NCBI RefSeq assembly: GCF_016650815.1
Contig: NZ_JAEKEZ010000006.1
Location: 7,501-71,500, forward strand
Reading direction: 5' to 3'
Length of the DNA stretch: 64,000 bases
From: Pseudomonas sp. TH31
GTDB lineage: Bacteria > Pseudomonadota > Gammaproteobacteria > Pseudomonadales > Pseudomonadaceae
Part shown: in pieces, positions 53,254 through 64,000 of the stretch
Layout of the letters: every line of letters starts with the position of its first letter
Position numbering within the stretch: the stretch's first letter is position 1
The notes under the pieces: generated by a model
What the model was told of the DNA's origin: nothing
The model's database searches: none
Seen by the model: the letters and a program-made list of their open reading frames with translations, nothing else
Program-made: the position numbers and the translations under genes

Positions 53254-53273
53254 GGTCATAGCTCAGGTATAAT
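53244..53273 (+). promoter_or_regulatory. Candidate rpoD promoter
   Basis: A perfect TATAAT (53268-53273) lies 48 bases before the rpoD ATG. A weak TGGCGC -35 lies 18 bp upstream, at the end of dnaG. rpoD is known to have own promoters inside or after dnaG in E. coli. Confidence 0.4.
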
Positions 53274-53320
53274 CCTCGGCTTGTTTTTTGCCCGCCAAGA
53301 CCTTCAGTGGATAGGGTGTT

Positions 53321-55171
<1,851 letters not shown>

Positions 55172-55179
55172 TCACAGAA

Positions 55180-55205
55180 CCCCGGCCCAGGCCGGGGGTT
55201 TTGCT
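55180..55205 (+). terminator. Rho-independent terminator of rpoD
   Basis: ACCCCCGGCC-like stem: CCCCGGCC-CA-GGCCGGGG followed by TTTT, 8 bases past the rpoD stop. It ends the macromolecular synthesis transcripts. Confidence 0.88.
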
Positions 55206-55290
55206 TTATACAGATTAAATCCCCGCACTGCCCCCGCCGAATTGCCCGTCTACACTCGAAACATTCCCCCCGAGCCATAACGAGACCGTT

Positions 55291-58200
55291 ATGCCCAGAC
55301 TGCCGACCGTGCTTTTTTGCTGTCGCTGATGACCTGGACCGCAACGGCTGGCGCGCTGACTCTAACCGACGAAGAACGTAGCTGGCTGGCGGCTCACCCG
55401 GACCTGCGTCTGGGCGTGGACGCGTCCTGGCCACCGTTTGAGTTCCGCGACGAACAGAACCGTTATCAGGGTCTGGCAGCGGACTACATCAACGTGATCC
55501 GCCAACGCCTGGACATCAAGCTCACGCCCATCGAACCCGTCAGTTGGACGGTCGTCCTGGAGCAGGTCAAAGCGGGCAAGCTGGACCTGCTGCCGGGCAT
55601 CATGTCGACACCCGAACGCCAGACTTACCTGGCGTTCACCCGCCCCTACCTGGACTTTCCGATTGTGATCCTCGCCCATGTCGGCGGCGCCCAGCCGCGC
55701 AAAATCGAGGACCTGTATGGCCTGAAAATCGCTGTGGTGGAAAACTACGCGCCCCATGAGCTGCTACGCACCCACCATCCGGACCTGAACCTGGTGCCGA
55801 TGCCCAACGTCAGTTCAGCGTTGCAGGCGCTAGCGACCGATGAAGTGGACGCCGTGGTCGGCGATCTGGCCTCCAGTGTCTGGAGCCTGCGTCAGCTCAA
55901 ACTCGACGGGCTTTATGTCAGCGGCGAGACGCCCTATCGCTATCAGTTGGCAATGGCAGTGCCGCCGAAGAACAAAATGCTCGTCGGCATTATCGATAAA
56001 GTTCTGGCGGACATGAGCCCGAGCGAAGTCAGCGCCATCCAGGAGCATTGGGTCGGTAACGTGCTCGATCATCGGACCTTCTGGTCGGACCTGCTTGTGT
56101 ACGGCCTGCCAGGTTTGCTGTTACTGATCATCGTGCTGGCGGTGGTCATCCGGATCAACCGTCGATTGAGCTCGGAAATAGCCCGACGGATTGACCTGGA
56201 ACAGGAACTGCGCAGCAGCGAATACCACTATCGCGGGCTGGTAGAGAGTCTGTCGGCCATTGCCTGGGAAGCGCGGATCAGCGATTTCACCTACAGCTAC
56301 GTGTCGCCCCACGCTGAAGACTTGCTGGGCTATCCCCTGCCCCATTGGCTGATCCCGGGTTCTGGCGCAACATCATCCACCCGGCGGATCTGACCCGCGC
56401 GCAAAACTTCTGCGATCACGAAGTGCTGGCCGGTCGCGATCACAGCGTCGATTACCGGGTGATCACTGCCGATGGTCGCTGCTTGTGGGTGCGCGACATT
56501 GTCAGCCTGATCGAACACGGCCACGAACCGGTGCTGCGCGGGCTGATGATCGACATCAGCGAAGCCAAGCGCACCGAAGAGGCGCTGCGCCTCTCGGAAC
56601 AGAAATTCGCCTCGGTGTTCGAGCAATGCCCGGACATTCTGGTGATCGCACGGCTTTCCGATGGTTGCCTGCTGGAGGTCAACGAGGCGTTCGAAGAGCA
56701 GATCGGCCTTAAAGCCGTAGACGTCATCGGCCAAACCGCCACCGAGCTGAACATCTGGGGCATTCCGGGCGTGGGGCCGGGACTGTTACAGCGGTTGCAG
56801 GCCGGCAGTATCCGCAACCTGGAGATGCCCTTTCGCCGCAATAATGGCCAGGTGTTCACCGGCCTGATTTCCGCCGAACCCTTCGATCTAGATACAACAC
56901 CTGCGCTGGTGGTGGTGGTGCGGGACATCAGCCAGCTCAAGGAAACCCAGCAACAGCTGCAAACCTCCGAAGAGAAGTTCGCCAAAGCCTTCCATGCCTC
57001 CCCTGATGGCTTGCTGCTGTCTCGCCAGAGCGACGGCCTGCTGCTGGAGGTCAACGAAGGGTTCAGCCGTATTACCGGCTTCAACAGCGCGATGTCGTTG
57101 GATCGCTCGGCGCTGGACCTGGGTATTTGGGTCAATCTGAACGAACGCAAACAGATGCTCGACCTACTGAACCGGGATGGCTTCGTCCGGGATTTCACCT
57201 GCCACATCCGCCGCAACGACGGGCAGATCCGCCTCTGCGAGGTGTCCAGCCGCCCGCTGCCGATCGGCGATGAAGACTGCATGCTGACCATCGCCCGGGA
57301 CATCACCGAACGGCACCTGATGCAGGAAAAACTGCAACAGGCCGCCACCGTGTTCGAAAGCACCGCCGAAGGCGTACTGATCACCGACACCCAACAGCAT
57401 ATCAGTGCGGTTAACCGCGCGTTTACCGAAATCACCGGCTACAGCGAGAGCGAAGCACTGGGCCACACCCCTCGCCTGCTCGCCTCGGGCCTGCATGACA
57501 GCGCGTTCTATGCGGCCATGTGGCATCAGTTGACCGATGAAGGTCATTGGCAAGGCGAGATTTCCAACCGACGCAAGAATGGCGAGCTCTACCCGAGCTG
57601 GCTGACCATCAGCGCCGTGCGCAACCGCGACAAGTTCATTACTCACTTTGTCGCGGTGTTCGCCGACATCTCCAGCCTCAAGCACGCCCAGGCCAAACTC
57701 GATTACCAGGCCCACCACGATCCGCTCACCGGCCTGCCAAACCGCACGCTGTTCGAAAGCCGATTGCTGACGGCGCTCAACAACCAGCAGGAAAACGGCG
57801 GACAGGGTGCTGTGTTGTTCCTCGACCTGGACCGCTTCAAGCACATCAATGACAGCCTCGGCCACCCGGTCGGCGACCTGCTGCTCAAAGGCATCGCCGT
57901 GCGTCTCAAGGAGCAACTCAGGGACATCGACACCGTGGCGCGCCTCGGCGGTGACGAGTTCATCATCCTGCTGCCCGGCCTGCAGCAAGCCAGCGACGCC
58001 GACCACATCGCCACCAAACTGCTCAACTGCTTCGCCGCACCGTTCCAGGCCGGCGAGCACGAGTTCTTCATCAGCGCCAGCATCGGCACCAGCCTGTACC
58101 CCAAGGACGGTTGCGACGTCGCCACGCTGGTGAAGAACGCCGACGCAGCGATGTATCGCTCCAAGGCCAAGGGCCGCAACCGGGTCGAAAGCTACACCCG

Positions 58201-59035
58201 CGACCTCACTGCCCAGGCCAGCGAACGGGTTGCGCTGGAACACGAATTGCGCCGCGCCATCGAGCGCAATGAGCTGCACCTCTACTACCAACCGAAGATC
58301 AGCCTCGACGACCATCGACTGGTCGGCGCCGAAGCGCTCATTCGCTGGCGTCACCCAACCTTCGGCGACGTACCTCCCGAGCACTTCATTCCCCTGGCCG
58401 AAGAAAACGGCATGATCCTGCAGATCGGCGATTGGGTCCTCGAAACAGCGTGCCGACAGATGTTCGAGTGGAGTCAACTCTACGAAAGCCCAGGCCCGCT
58501 GTCGGTCAACCTCGCCGGCGCGCAACTGCGCCAGCCAAATTTGCTCGGGCGCATCGAGCAACTGCTCAAGGACAACCGGCTCAAACCCGGTTTTCTGCAA
58601 CTGGAAATTACCGAAAACTTCATCATGAGCCAGGCCGAAGAGGCGTTGTCGGTGCTGCACCAACTCAAACGCCTGGGTGTCCAACTGGCGATCGACGACT
58701 TCGGCACCGGCTATTCATCCCTGAGCTACCTCAAGCGCTTGCCGCTGGACATCCTCAAGATCGACCAGTCCTTTGTCCGCGGCCTGCCTGACGATCCCCA
58801 CGATGCGGCGATTGTGCGCGCCATCATCGCGCTCGGCCGCAGCATGCAATTCACCATCATCGCCGAGGGTGTCGAAACCCAGGCACAGCAAGAATTCCTC
58901 GCCTTTGAGGGCTGCGAACAGATCCAGGGCTACATCGTCAGCCTGCCATTACCGCCGGAAGAATTCGCTGCAACGTTTCTTCGAGTTACCGTATCGGATT
59001 TTTCGGATAGCACAGCCGAGAAACCGTCGCTATAA
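55291..59035 (+). CDS. rmcA: RmcA-like c-di-GMP GGDEF/EAL sensor protein (two frameshifts as sequenced)
   Basis: This membrane protein controls cyclic di-GMP, and in P. aeruginosa PA0575/RmcA responds to redox and phenazines. Corrected length is ~1248 residues. Domains: signal peptide, SBP_bac_3-type periplasmic domain (~30-255), a membrane helix (~271-292), four PAS domains (~305-800), GGDEF (RLGGDEFIILL, ~885) and EAL (VGAEALIRWRHP, ~1013); both catalytic signatures look intact. Breaks: six Ts at 55313-55318 should be seven (MPRLPTVLF-LLSLM) and GGG at 56357-56359 should be GGGG (LIPG-FWRN). Naming rests on domains plus synteny with rpoD. Confidence 0.88.
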
Positions 59036-59050
59036 TCCGCGGCCTACTGA

Positions 59051-59127
<77 letters not shown>

Positions 59128-59132
59128 TACTC

Positions 59133-59155
59133 AAAGCCGCGCACTGCGCGGCTTT
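59133..59155 (+). terminator. Terminator of the tRNA transcript
   Basis: AAAGCCGCGC-ACT-GCGCGGCTTT is a strong hairpin just after the CCA end and could also stop the integrase transcript coming from the right. Confidence 0.75.
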
Positions 59156-59178
59156 CGTACATCTGGCGGTTATGAATT

Positions 59179-60240
59179 TTAGGGCTCGGAGACTTTCAAA
59201 ACAGAGGAAGTGTCCAATAAGTGTCCAACCCGCTTTGCCAAAGGGTTCAGATTGACCACCTCGGCCAGGTGCCCAGGACTGAAGTGGGCGTACTTCTGAG
59301 TCATAGCCAGGGAGGAATGACCTAACACTTTTTGCAAGGTGATGATGTCTCCCCCGTTCATCATGTAATGACTTGCGAAGGTGTGACGTAACACGTGAGT
59401 GAGCTGCCCTGCCGGCAGATCCAACGCCGCTGCATCCACAGCACGCCTGAATGTTTCGTAGCAGGGCGTAAATGGGAGTGCCTTTTGCAGGCGCTTTTCC
59501 AGCTCCTTGGAGATCGGAACAGTTCGGTTCTTGCTCGACTTGGTTTTGCTGTAGTGAATACGCTGTTGTCGCACCTGGCGTAACTGTAAGCCCTCCGCCT
59601 CACCCCATCGCGCCCCGGTTGATAAACAAACCTCAGCGACCAGTAGCGCGTCGTCGTCCAAGGCCCGCAGGCAATCCAGCAGTAGATCCATCTGGTCATT
59701 GACCAAGTAGGCCATTTCCGTTTCGTCAAACCGCAGCCCACGAACATTGGCGAGCGGATTAGGCTCGCGCCACTCCTCTAGCCGCTCCAGCTCGTTGAAC
59801 ACAGCCCGTAGATAGGCCAGCTCATGATTGAGCATATTCGCGCTTGTAGGCTTACCTGGCTTGCCTTCCTTCGTATAACGGGAGTGCTTACCCTCGGCAC
59901 GCTCGGCACGATACTGGGCAAAGTGAGAGGCGTTGAAGTGGGATGCTTTCGGGTTCCCCATCCGTTCAGCCATTGACAGCAGAAGGTCTTTGCGTTGTTC
60001 ACCAGTTTTGAGGGTCTGGCCATGCAATGTGTGCCAGCGCTCGATCAGATCGGAAAGCCTGCGTGAATCCGCCTTAACCTTCTTTTCGAACTCCCCTTTC
60101 ACCCCCTCACCCAGGATTCGACGCTCGAAATAAAGCGCCTCTCCCTTTGTGCGGAAAACCTTACGAATACGCCCACCCTCACTGCCCTCCGGACGGCAGT
60201 CGACCTTGTAGCGGCCATCCGCTAACAGTTTGATAGACAT
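59179..60240 (-). CDS. Tyrosine-type site-specific integrase
   Basis: The 353-residue phage/ICE-type integrase has an N-terminal arm-binding part ([18 protein letters not shown]), a SAM-like core domain and the catalytic domain with Arg in [14 protein letters not shown], Lys in [11 protein letters not shown], HxxR as [19 protein letters not shown] and the terminal His/Tyr in [17 protein letters not shown]. It is transcribed toward the tRNA, and its ATG follows the XRE gene by 3 bases, so the two are probably one operon. Confidence 0.95.
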   Translation of the reverse strand: MSIKLLADGRYKVDCRPEGSEGGRIRKVFRTKGEALYFERRILGEGVKGEFEKKVKADSRRLSDLIERWHTLHGQTLKTGEQRKDLLLSMAERMGNPKASHFNASHFAQYRAERAEGKHSRYTKEGKPGKPTSANMLNHELAYLRAVFNELERLEEWREPNPLANVRGLRFDETEMAYLVNDQMDLLLDCLRALDDDALLVAEVCLSTGARWGEAEGLQLRQVRQQRIHYSKTKSSKNRTVPISKELEKRLQKALPFTPCYETFRRAVDAAALDLPAGQLTHVLRHTFASHYMMNGGDIITLQKVLGHSSLAMTQKYAHFSPGHLAEVVNLNPLAKRVGHLLDTSSVLKVSEP

Positions 60241-60243
60241 GGG

Positions 60244-60483
60244 TTATTCCGGGCTAATCTGACCAGACTCCGGCGCTACGTCACCGGTGACCAACCATAG
60301 GGCGTATTTCTTGAAACGTGGGTGATTAGCAATTTTCAAAAGTGCTGGGGCTCCGACCTCAATAAATCCTGCCTCGTATTTCCTGAATGTACTTTCACTG
60401 AAGCCCAGGGCCGCGCAGAACTCTTTCTGCGTCAATCGCTCAGCTTTTCGAATCAATTTGAATTTCGCGGCAAAGTCCATCAA
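60244..60483 (-). CDS. Small XRE-family helix-turn-helix regulator
   Basis: The 79-residue protein has a Cro/C1-type helix-turn-helix (KLIRKAERLTQKEFCAALG then FSESTFRKYEAG), a design typical of element repressors that sit beside the integrase. Two ATGs in tandem (60483 and 60480) can start it. Its upstream region holds two palindromes that are likely its own operators, giving auto-regulation and control of the divergent excisionase-like gene. Confidence 0.88.
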   Translation of the reverse strand: MMDFAAKFKLIRKAERLTQKEFCAALGFSESTFRKYEAGFIEVGAPALLKIANHPRFKKYALWLVTGDVAPESGQISPE

Positions 60484-60489
60484 ACCCTC

Positions 60490-60536
60490 TTGACTTGTTC
60501 CTTACAAGGAATGAATATGTTCCCCGCAAGGAACAT
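60490..60536. promoter_or_regulatory. Divergent operator/promoter region with two palindromes
   Basis: Operator 1 (60497-60512) is GTTCCTTACAAGGAAT; operator 2 (60517-60536) is the perfect-armed ATGTTCCCCGCAAGGAACAT. Both share GTTCC-n-GGAA half-sites 20 bp apart (two helix turns). A rightward TTGACT (60490-60495) with a GAATAT-like -10 after 17 bp would place operator 1 in its spacer and operator 2 on the -10, an arrangement suited to repression. Confidence 0.7.
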
Positions 60537-60578
60537 ATGTCCCATATTTCCCATAGGGTATCCATCGAGGGTAGCAGA

Positions 60579-60806
60579 ATGAAGATCTGTATAGACACGC
60601 CATACGTAACCGTCGCCGAGTTTGTTCGGCGCTCCGGACAGTCCGACTCAGCAATTCGAAAAGCAGTAGATCAGGGAATCTACCTTGCTCTCCCGCCGCC
60701 GCCAGGTTCGAAAGCAATCATGATCAATATGGTGCACCTCGCCATGGAGGCTGCTGAGCAAGCTGAACGAGTTCGTGGTGGAAAAACCGAAGCCGGTGAC
60801 GAGTAA
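60579..60806 (+). CDS. Small DNA-binding, Cox/excisionase-like protein
   Basis: The 75-residue product has a predicted winged-helix pattern (YVTVAEFVRRSGQSDSAIRKAVDQG) like Cox/AlpA-type excisionases and phage regulators, followed by a helical acidic tail. It starts at ATG 60579, to the right of the operators, divergent from the repressor. The role in excision or in control of the replication genes is inferred from position only. Confidence 0.65.
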   Translation: MKICIDTPYVTVAEFVRRSGQSDSAIRKAVDQGIYLALPPPPGSKAIMINMVHLAMEAAEQAERVRGGKTEAGDE

Positions 60807-60817
60807 GGGGCCGGCAT

Positions 60818-63596
60818 ATGCAATTCGAAGACATCTACCGTCTGGAAGTGATCGACGCCCTGGAAAAGGATCTCGATCTAGACTTCAAAGACATCAAAGG
60901 CCCCAAGTACCTGCAGCAAGGTATTTGCCCGGGATGCGGCGAGCGAACGCTGTACATCGCTCGTAAGCAGCCGTATCAGCTCAAGTGCAACCGCCTCAAT
61001 CAATGCCAGTTCGAAGAGAAAACCCGCGAACGCTACAGCTACCTGTTCGAAAACCTCAGTGAGCGATTCCCCAAGACCGAGCTAAATCCAAACGCCACGG
61101 CCGATGCCTACCTGCAGCGCAACCGAGGCTTTGATATCAGCAAGATGAAAGGCTGGTACGAACAGGGCCGCCGCAAAATGGACGATGGTCAATGGGCCGA
61201 TACCGTCCGTTTTCCGCTCTGTGATGGCTACTGGGAACGGATCATCGACGCAACCATGGTCGCAGCCAACAAGGGCGACAAGGCTGGCATCAAGTACAAA
61301 ATGAGCTACAAGTCCGGCGGCTGGATGCCACCCGCTATGGCTATCGAAGCAGGCGATAGCGTGTACATCGTCGAGGGTATCTTTCACGCCGTTGCTTTGT
61401 ACCTGGCTGGCTACAAGGTGATTGCATCTATCTCGGCCAACAACTTCCCTTGGGATGTGATCGAAGCCAACAAGGGCAAGAAGGTGCGCTGGATCATCGC
61501 CTTGGACGATGACAAAGCTGGCCACCTGATGATTCCCAAGTATCGCCGCCAGTTACACACCATGGATGAGGTCGCTTGGGTAGCCCTGTCTGGACCCGAT
61601 CGTGATTGGGACGACGTGTACCGCGACGGCCAACTGGACGACGCGTTCATGCAGGAAGCCAGCCACCTGGGCCGACTGTTCGTTGCCCCTAACCCGGCCA
61701 AAAAGCCTTCTTGCTTCATTTGAAAAGACCCCTGAGTTTTTCTTGCTGGAGTTTGGCAACCGCTTATTTACCGCAAAGGTGAACTCCGATGAGTTGAACA
61801 AGGAGGCCAACAAGGACAAGGACCAGGAAGGTGGAGGCGTACCGAAAACCCGGGAAGAACTGTTCGACAAGTATTGCGATATACGGCAGGTGGCCAACTG
61901 TGTCCCGCACTTCGAATACATCCAACGTGATGCGCTCAGTGGCGATCAGCAGTTTTTCTTCCAGTTCAACTTCCCGAACCCGGCTCAGAACTGCAAAGAG
62001 CCACTGGCACCCAACTCCATCGGTGACCCCCGCAGCTTTTCAAAATCCCTTCTGGAGCGCACGCCGGGTGGCAACTTCGAAGGGGGAGAAAAGGTGTTGG
62101 CCATGTTACGCAGCAAGTGGCTGGAAAACGCCCTGACGGTTCGCGCTCTGCCGTTTGTGGGTTATGACGCGACCAGCAAGACCTATTGCTATCAAACGTT
62201 CGGTTATCACAAAGGCCGCGAGTACATGGCCAACAGTCACGGCTATTTGGAAGTCGGGAAAACCGGGCTGAAAACATCACTCAGCAGCCTGGCCCTGACA
62301 CGCGGGCCGGACTTTGATCCTCACTGGTTTTCAGACTTCGTTGAAGTCAACAGCCTGAATGGCTTGGCGGCCCTGTCATGGTGGACGGCGACCCTGTTCA
62401 CCCAACAGATCCGTAGCAAACAAGAGTCGTGGCTTTTTTTAGAGCTGACAGGGGATGCCGGTGCTGGCAAGTCCAGTTTGCTGCGATTCCTCTGGCGCCT
62501 GTTCGGCCGGGCCAATTACGAGGGTATGAAACCTAACGCCACCGGGGCCAGCGCCATCGGTTTGACCCGGGCCTTGTCGCAGGTCAGCAACCTCCCGGTA
62601 GTTCTGATCGAGTCAGACAGCACAATTGTCGACGCCCAAGGCCGTGAGACCACCAGTCAATACAACTGGGAAGACTGGAAAATGCTCTATGACCATAACG
62701 CCAACATCCGCACCGTGGGCGTCAAGTCATCGAGCAATGACACCGACAGCCTGATCTTTCTTGCCGCCCTTTGCATATCTCAAAACGCCAGCGTGAAAGG
62801 CTCTGAGGCCATCCTGACGCGAATTGCCCACATGCATTGCACACGTGCAGGGCATACACCGGCTCGCAAGGTCATAGCCACTCGTTTGAACGCCCTCCCG
62901 GTCGAAGAACTTGCAGGCTATTTGCGCCGGTGCCTGGAGCAAGAAGCGAGCTGGCTGGAACATTACTTTGCAGCCTTCGCCGAGTACGAGGCAAAGCTAC
63001 AAATGAACCAAGCCATTCAGCATCAGCGGATCGTGCAATGCCATGCGCAACTGATGGCGGCCGCCAAGGCCACTCAGGCGCTGTTCCCCGAATGGAGTGA
63101 CCAACTCCTGGATCAACTCTTTAAGCACGTAGAGAACCGCGCCATTGATCGGCAGCAACGTGTCAGCAGCGAGGACCCAACGGCCGCCAGGTTCTGGCAG
63201 ATCTATCACTACCTGAATGAAAAGGTGATCACGATCACTGACCAGGACGGGGTTCGGGAGGTCACTCAGGAGACGCTGAATCACAGCTCCGATCGCACCC
63301 TGATTGCAATCAACATCGAGCACTTCCACAACGCTTGTCGGCTCGCTGGCCAGGAAGTCATCCACGCCACCCAACTTCAACGTGCACTGCCGAAAAGCAG
63401 CTCACACACCTACGTTGAGACTCGCAAAGTTCGGTCGGTGATTGAGAAGCGCCCGCTCAACTGCTGGATCTTCCGCAAGGGGGGAAAGAGTGATGAACGT
63501 CGGAGAGATGAAAGTCCGTGTGAAGGCCGGTACAGGGCGTTTTGCTGGAATGCGCGTGTTGCCAACAATATGCCGGAACATCCGGAACATTATTAA
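60818..63596 (+). CDS. Element primase-helicase (Toprim + P-loop ATPase, frameshifted as sequenced)
   Basis: This element replication protein resembles the design of phage P4 alpha. N-terminal zinc-binding CPGCGER...CNRLNQC (~37-70), Toprim-like centre (VYIVEGIFHAVALY, WIIALDDDKAG), and C-terminal ATPase with Walker A ELTGDAGAGKSSLL and VVLIESDST. The first 301 residues and the rest (LLASFEKTPEFFLLEFGN onward) are in different frames. The junction is at five As 61700-61704 (seven expected, or one base too many). The true stop is perhaps ~63491: a seventh G in the run 63479-63484 would end the protein at GGKE, overlapping an ATG. AGGGG precedes the ATG. Confidence 0.82.
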
Positions 63597-63933
63597 TATC
63601 TATAAAAATATCTATATAAAACATATAGATAAACAACATACCACCATCACTACTAGCCGGAACACGCTGGAACACACCGGAACATTCTTTACGGCTCTGT
63701 TCCAGAAATGTTCCGGCAACCCAGTTTTCCGGAACATCGCTACAGGCCTTGTAATTCAAGGTCTCCAGTCAATCAGAGAAAAAAGCTGTTCCGGTATGTT
63801 CCGGCTCCAGGGACACAACCGTAGAACCGCCAAAACCCAAGCCGGCCGGGGCTTACAGCCAGCCTCATTTTTATTGTTCCGGATGTTCCGGCGAACTCGT
63901 GGGCACACACATCTTTTTAGCGCAGACGCCTGA
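63493..63933 (+). CDS. Doubtful ORF across the iteron region
   Basis: A 146-codon frame starts at an ATG that would overlap the primase stop if that gene is corrected. It runs through the repeat array, so its sequence is largely dictated by the repeats (RNIRNI, SGMFRL); codon use is unlike the neighbours. Only the first ~25 residues (MNVGEMKVRVKAGTGRFAGM) look protein-like. I would not rely on it. Confidence 0.25.
   Translation: MNVGEMKVRVKAGTGRFAGMRVLPTICRNIRNIINIYKNIYIKHIDKQHTTITTSRNTLEHTGTFFTALFQKCSGNPVFRNIATGLVIQGLQSIREKSCSGMFRLQGHNRRTAKTQAGRGLQPASFLLFRMFRRTRGHTHLFSADA
63573..63891. repeat. Iteron array with AT-rich core: candidate replication origin
   Basis: The 8-bp motif CCGGAACA occurs ten times in either direction: forward at 63573, 63582, 63657, 63677, 63729; inverted (TGTTCCGG) at 63709, 63787, 63797, 63875, 63884. 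One-base variants are at 63667 and 63698. Neighbouring copies are 9-10 bp apart, one helix turn. An AT-rich block of ~45 bp (63590-63640) lies inside. This is as expected of an origin beside the primase-helicase; operator use is an alternative. Confidence 0.65.
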
Positions 63934-63963
63934 CCGTCATTCCCACCAAGAAGGAGAAACACC

Positions 63964-64000
63964 ATGCAAGTACAAATCATCAGCGGCGAGCGCTGCACAG
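63964..64000 (+). CDS. Start of an unidentified element gene (3' end cut by window)
   Basis: An ATG with AAGGAG 8 bases upstream opens a frame MQVQIISGERCT that continues past the window. It is too short to identify. Confidence 0.5.
   Translation, partial: MQVQIISGERCT

Noticed and set aside
63573..63891. The repeat array as a CRISPR array
   Set aside because: Repeats are only 8 bp, occur in both directions and have irregular spacing; no cas gene is near.

Overview
The window is chromosomal DNA from a Pseudomonas of the fluorescens type. Gene order follows, from memory, a long stretch of the P. aeruginosa PAO1 chromosome (about PA0667 down to PA0574). Further support comes from Pseudomonas-specific genes (vfr, agt transporter, amgK/murU, estP, an rmcA-like gene) and from many REP hairpin pairs of the kind common in fluorescens-group genomes.

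Layout. 1-11.9 kb: cell-wall and metabolic housekeeping genes (M23 endopeptidase, anmK, erpA, argC, hemJ, nitronate monooxygenase, DUF805 protein, SDR, HIT, coq7, speD, OsmC-like, vfr, lipoate-ligase-like). 12-20.1 kb: tryptophan genes trpGDC and trpE, separated by the autotransporter esterase estP, followed by gph and rpe. Small Trp-rich leader peptides lie before both trp transcription units; the trpE one coincides with the 3' end of gph. 20.2-29.8 kb: a 268-bp MITE-like element at the stop codon of an iron alcohol dehydrogenase, then the agtABCD GABA/5-aminovalerate-type ABC transporter and the AgtSR two-component system. 29.9-41.2 kb: DUF3530 protein, djlA, murU, amgK, and the lptD-surA-pdxA-rsmA-apaG-apaH-glpE cluster. 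41.5-47.7 kb: prkA-yeaH-spoVR stress cluster and cca. 47.8-59.1 kb: folK/folB, plsY, tsaD, the rpsU-dnaG-rpoD macromolecular synthesis region, an rmcA-like c-di-GMP enzyme and a CAU tRNA. 59.2 kb to the end: one end of an integrative element inserted at that tRNA. It has a tyrosine integrase, XRE repressor with paired operators, a small DNA-binding/excisionase-like protein, a primase-helicase, then an array of at least twelve 8-bp iterons around an AT-rich core that looks like a replication origin.

A striking technical feature is that at least nine genes, including essential dnaG, are broken by small net deletions, nearly all in homopolymer runs. This pattern fits base-calling errors better than real gene decay, so these genes are annotated as full-length CDSs with the shift positions given.

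The genes work together in recognisable groups: muropeptide recycling (anmK with amgK/murU), outer-membrane biogenesis (lptD, surA), tryptophan synthesis under probable attenuation, omega-amino acid uptake under AgtSR, and a self-contained mobile element with its own replication and control genes. No CRISPR array, rRNA gene or IS transposase is seen.
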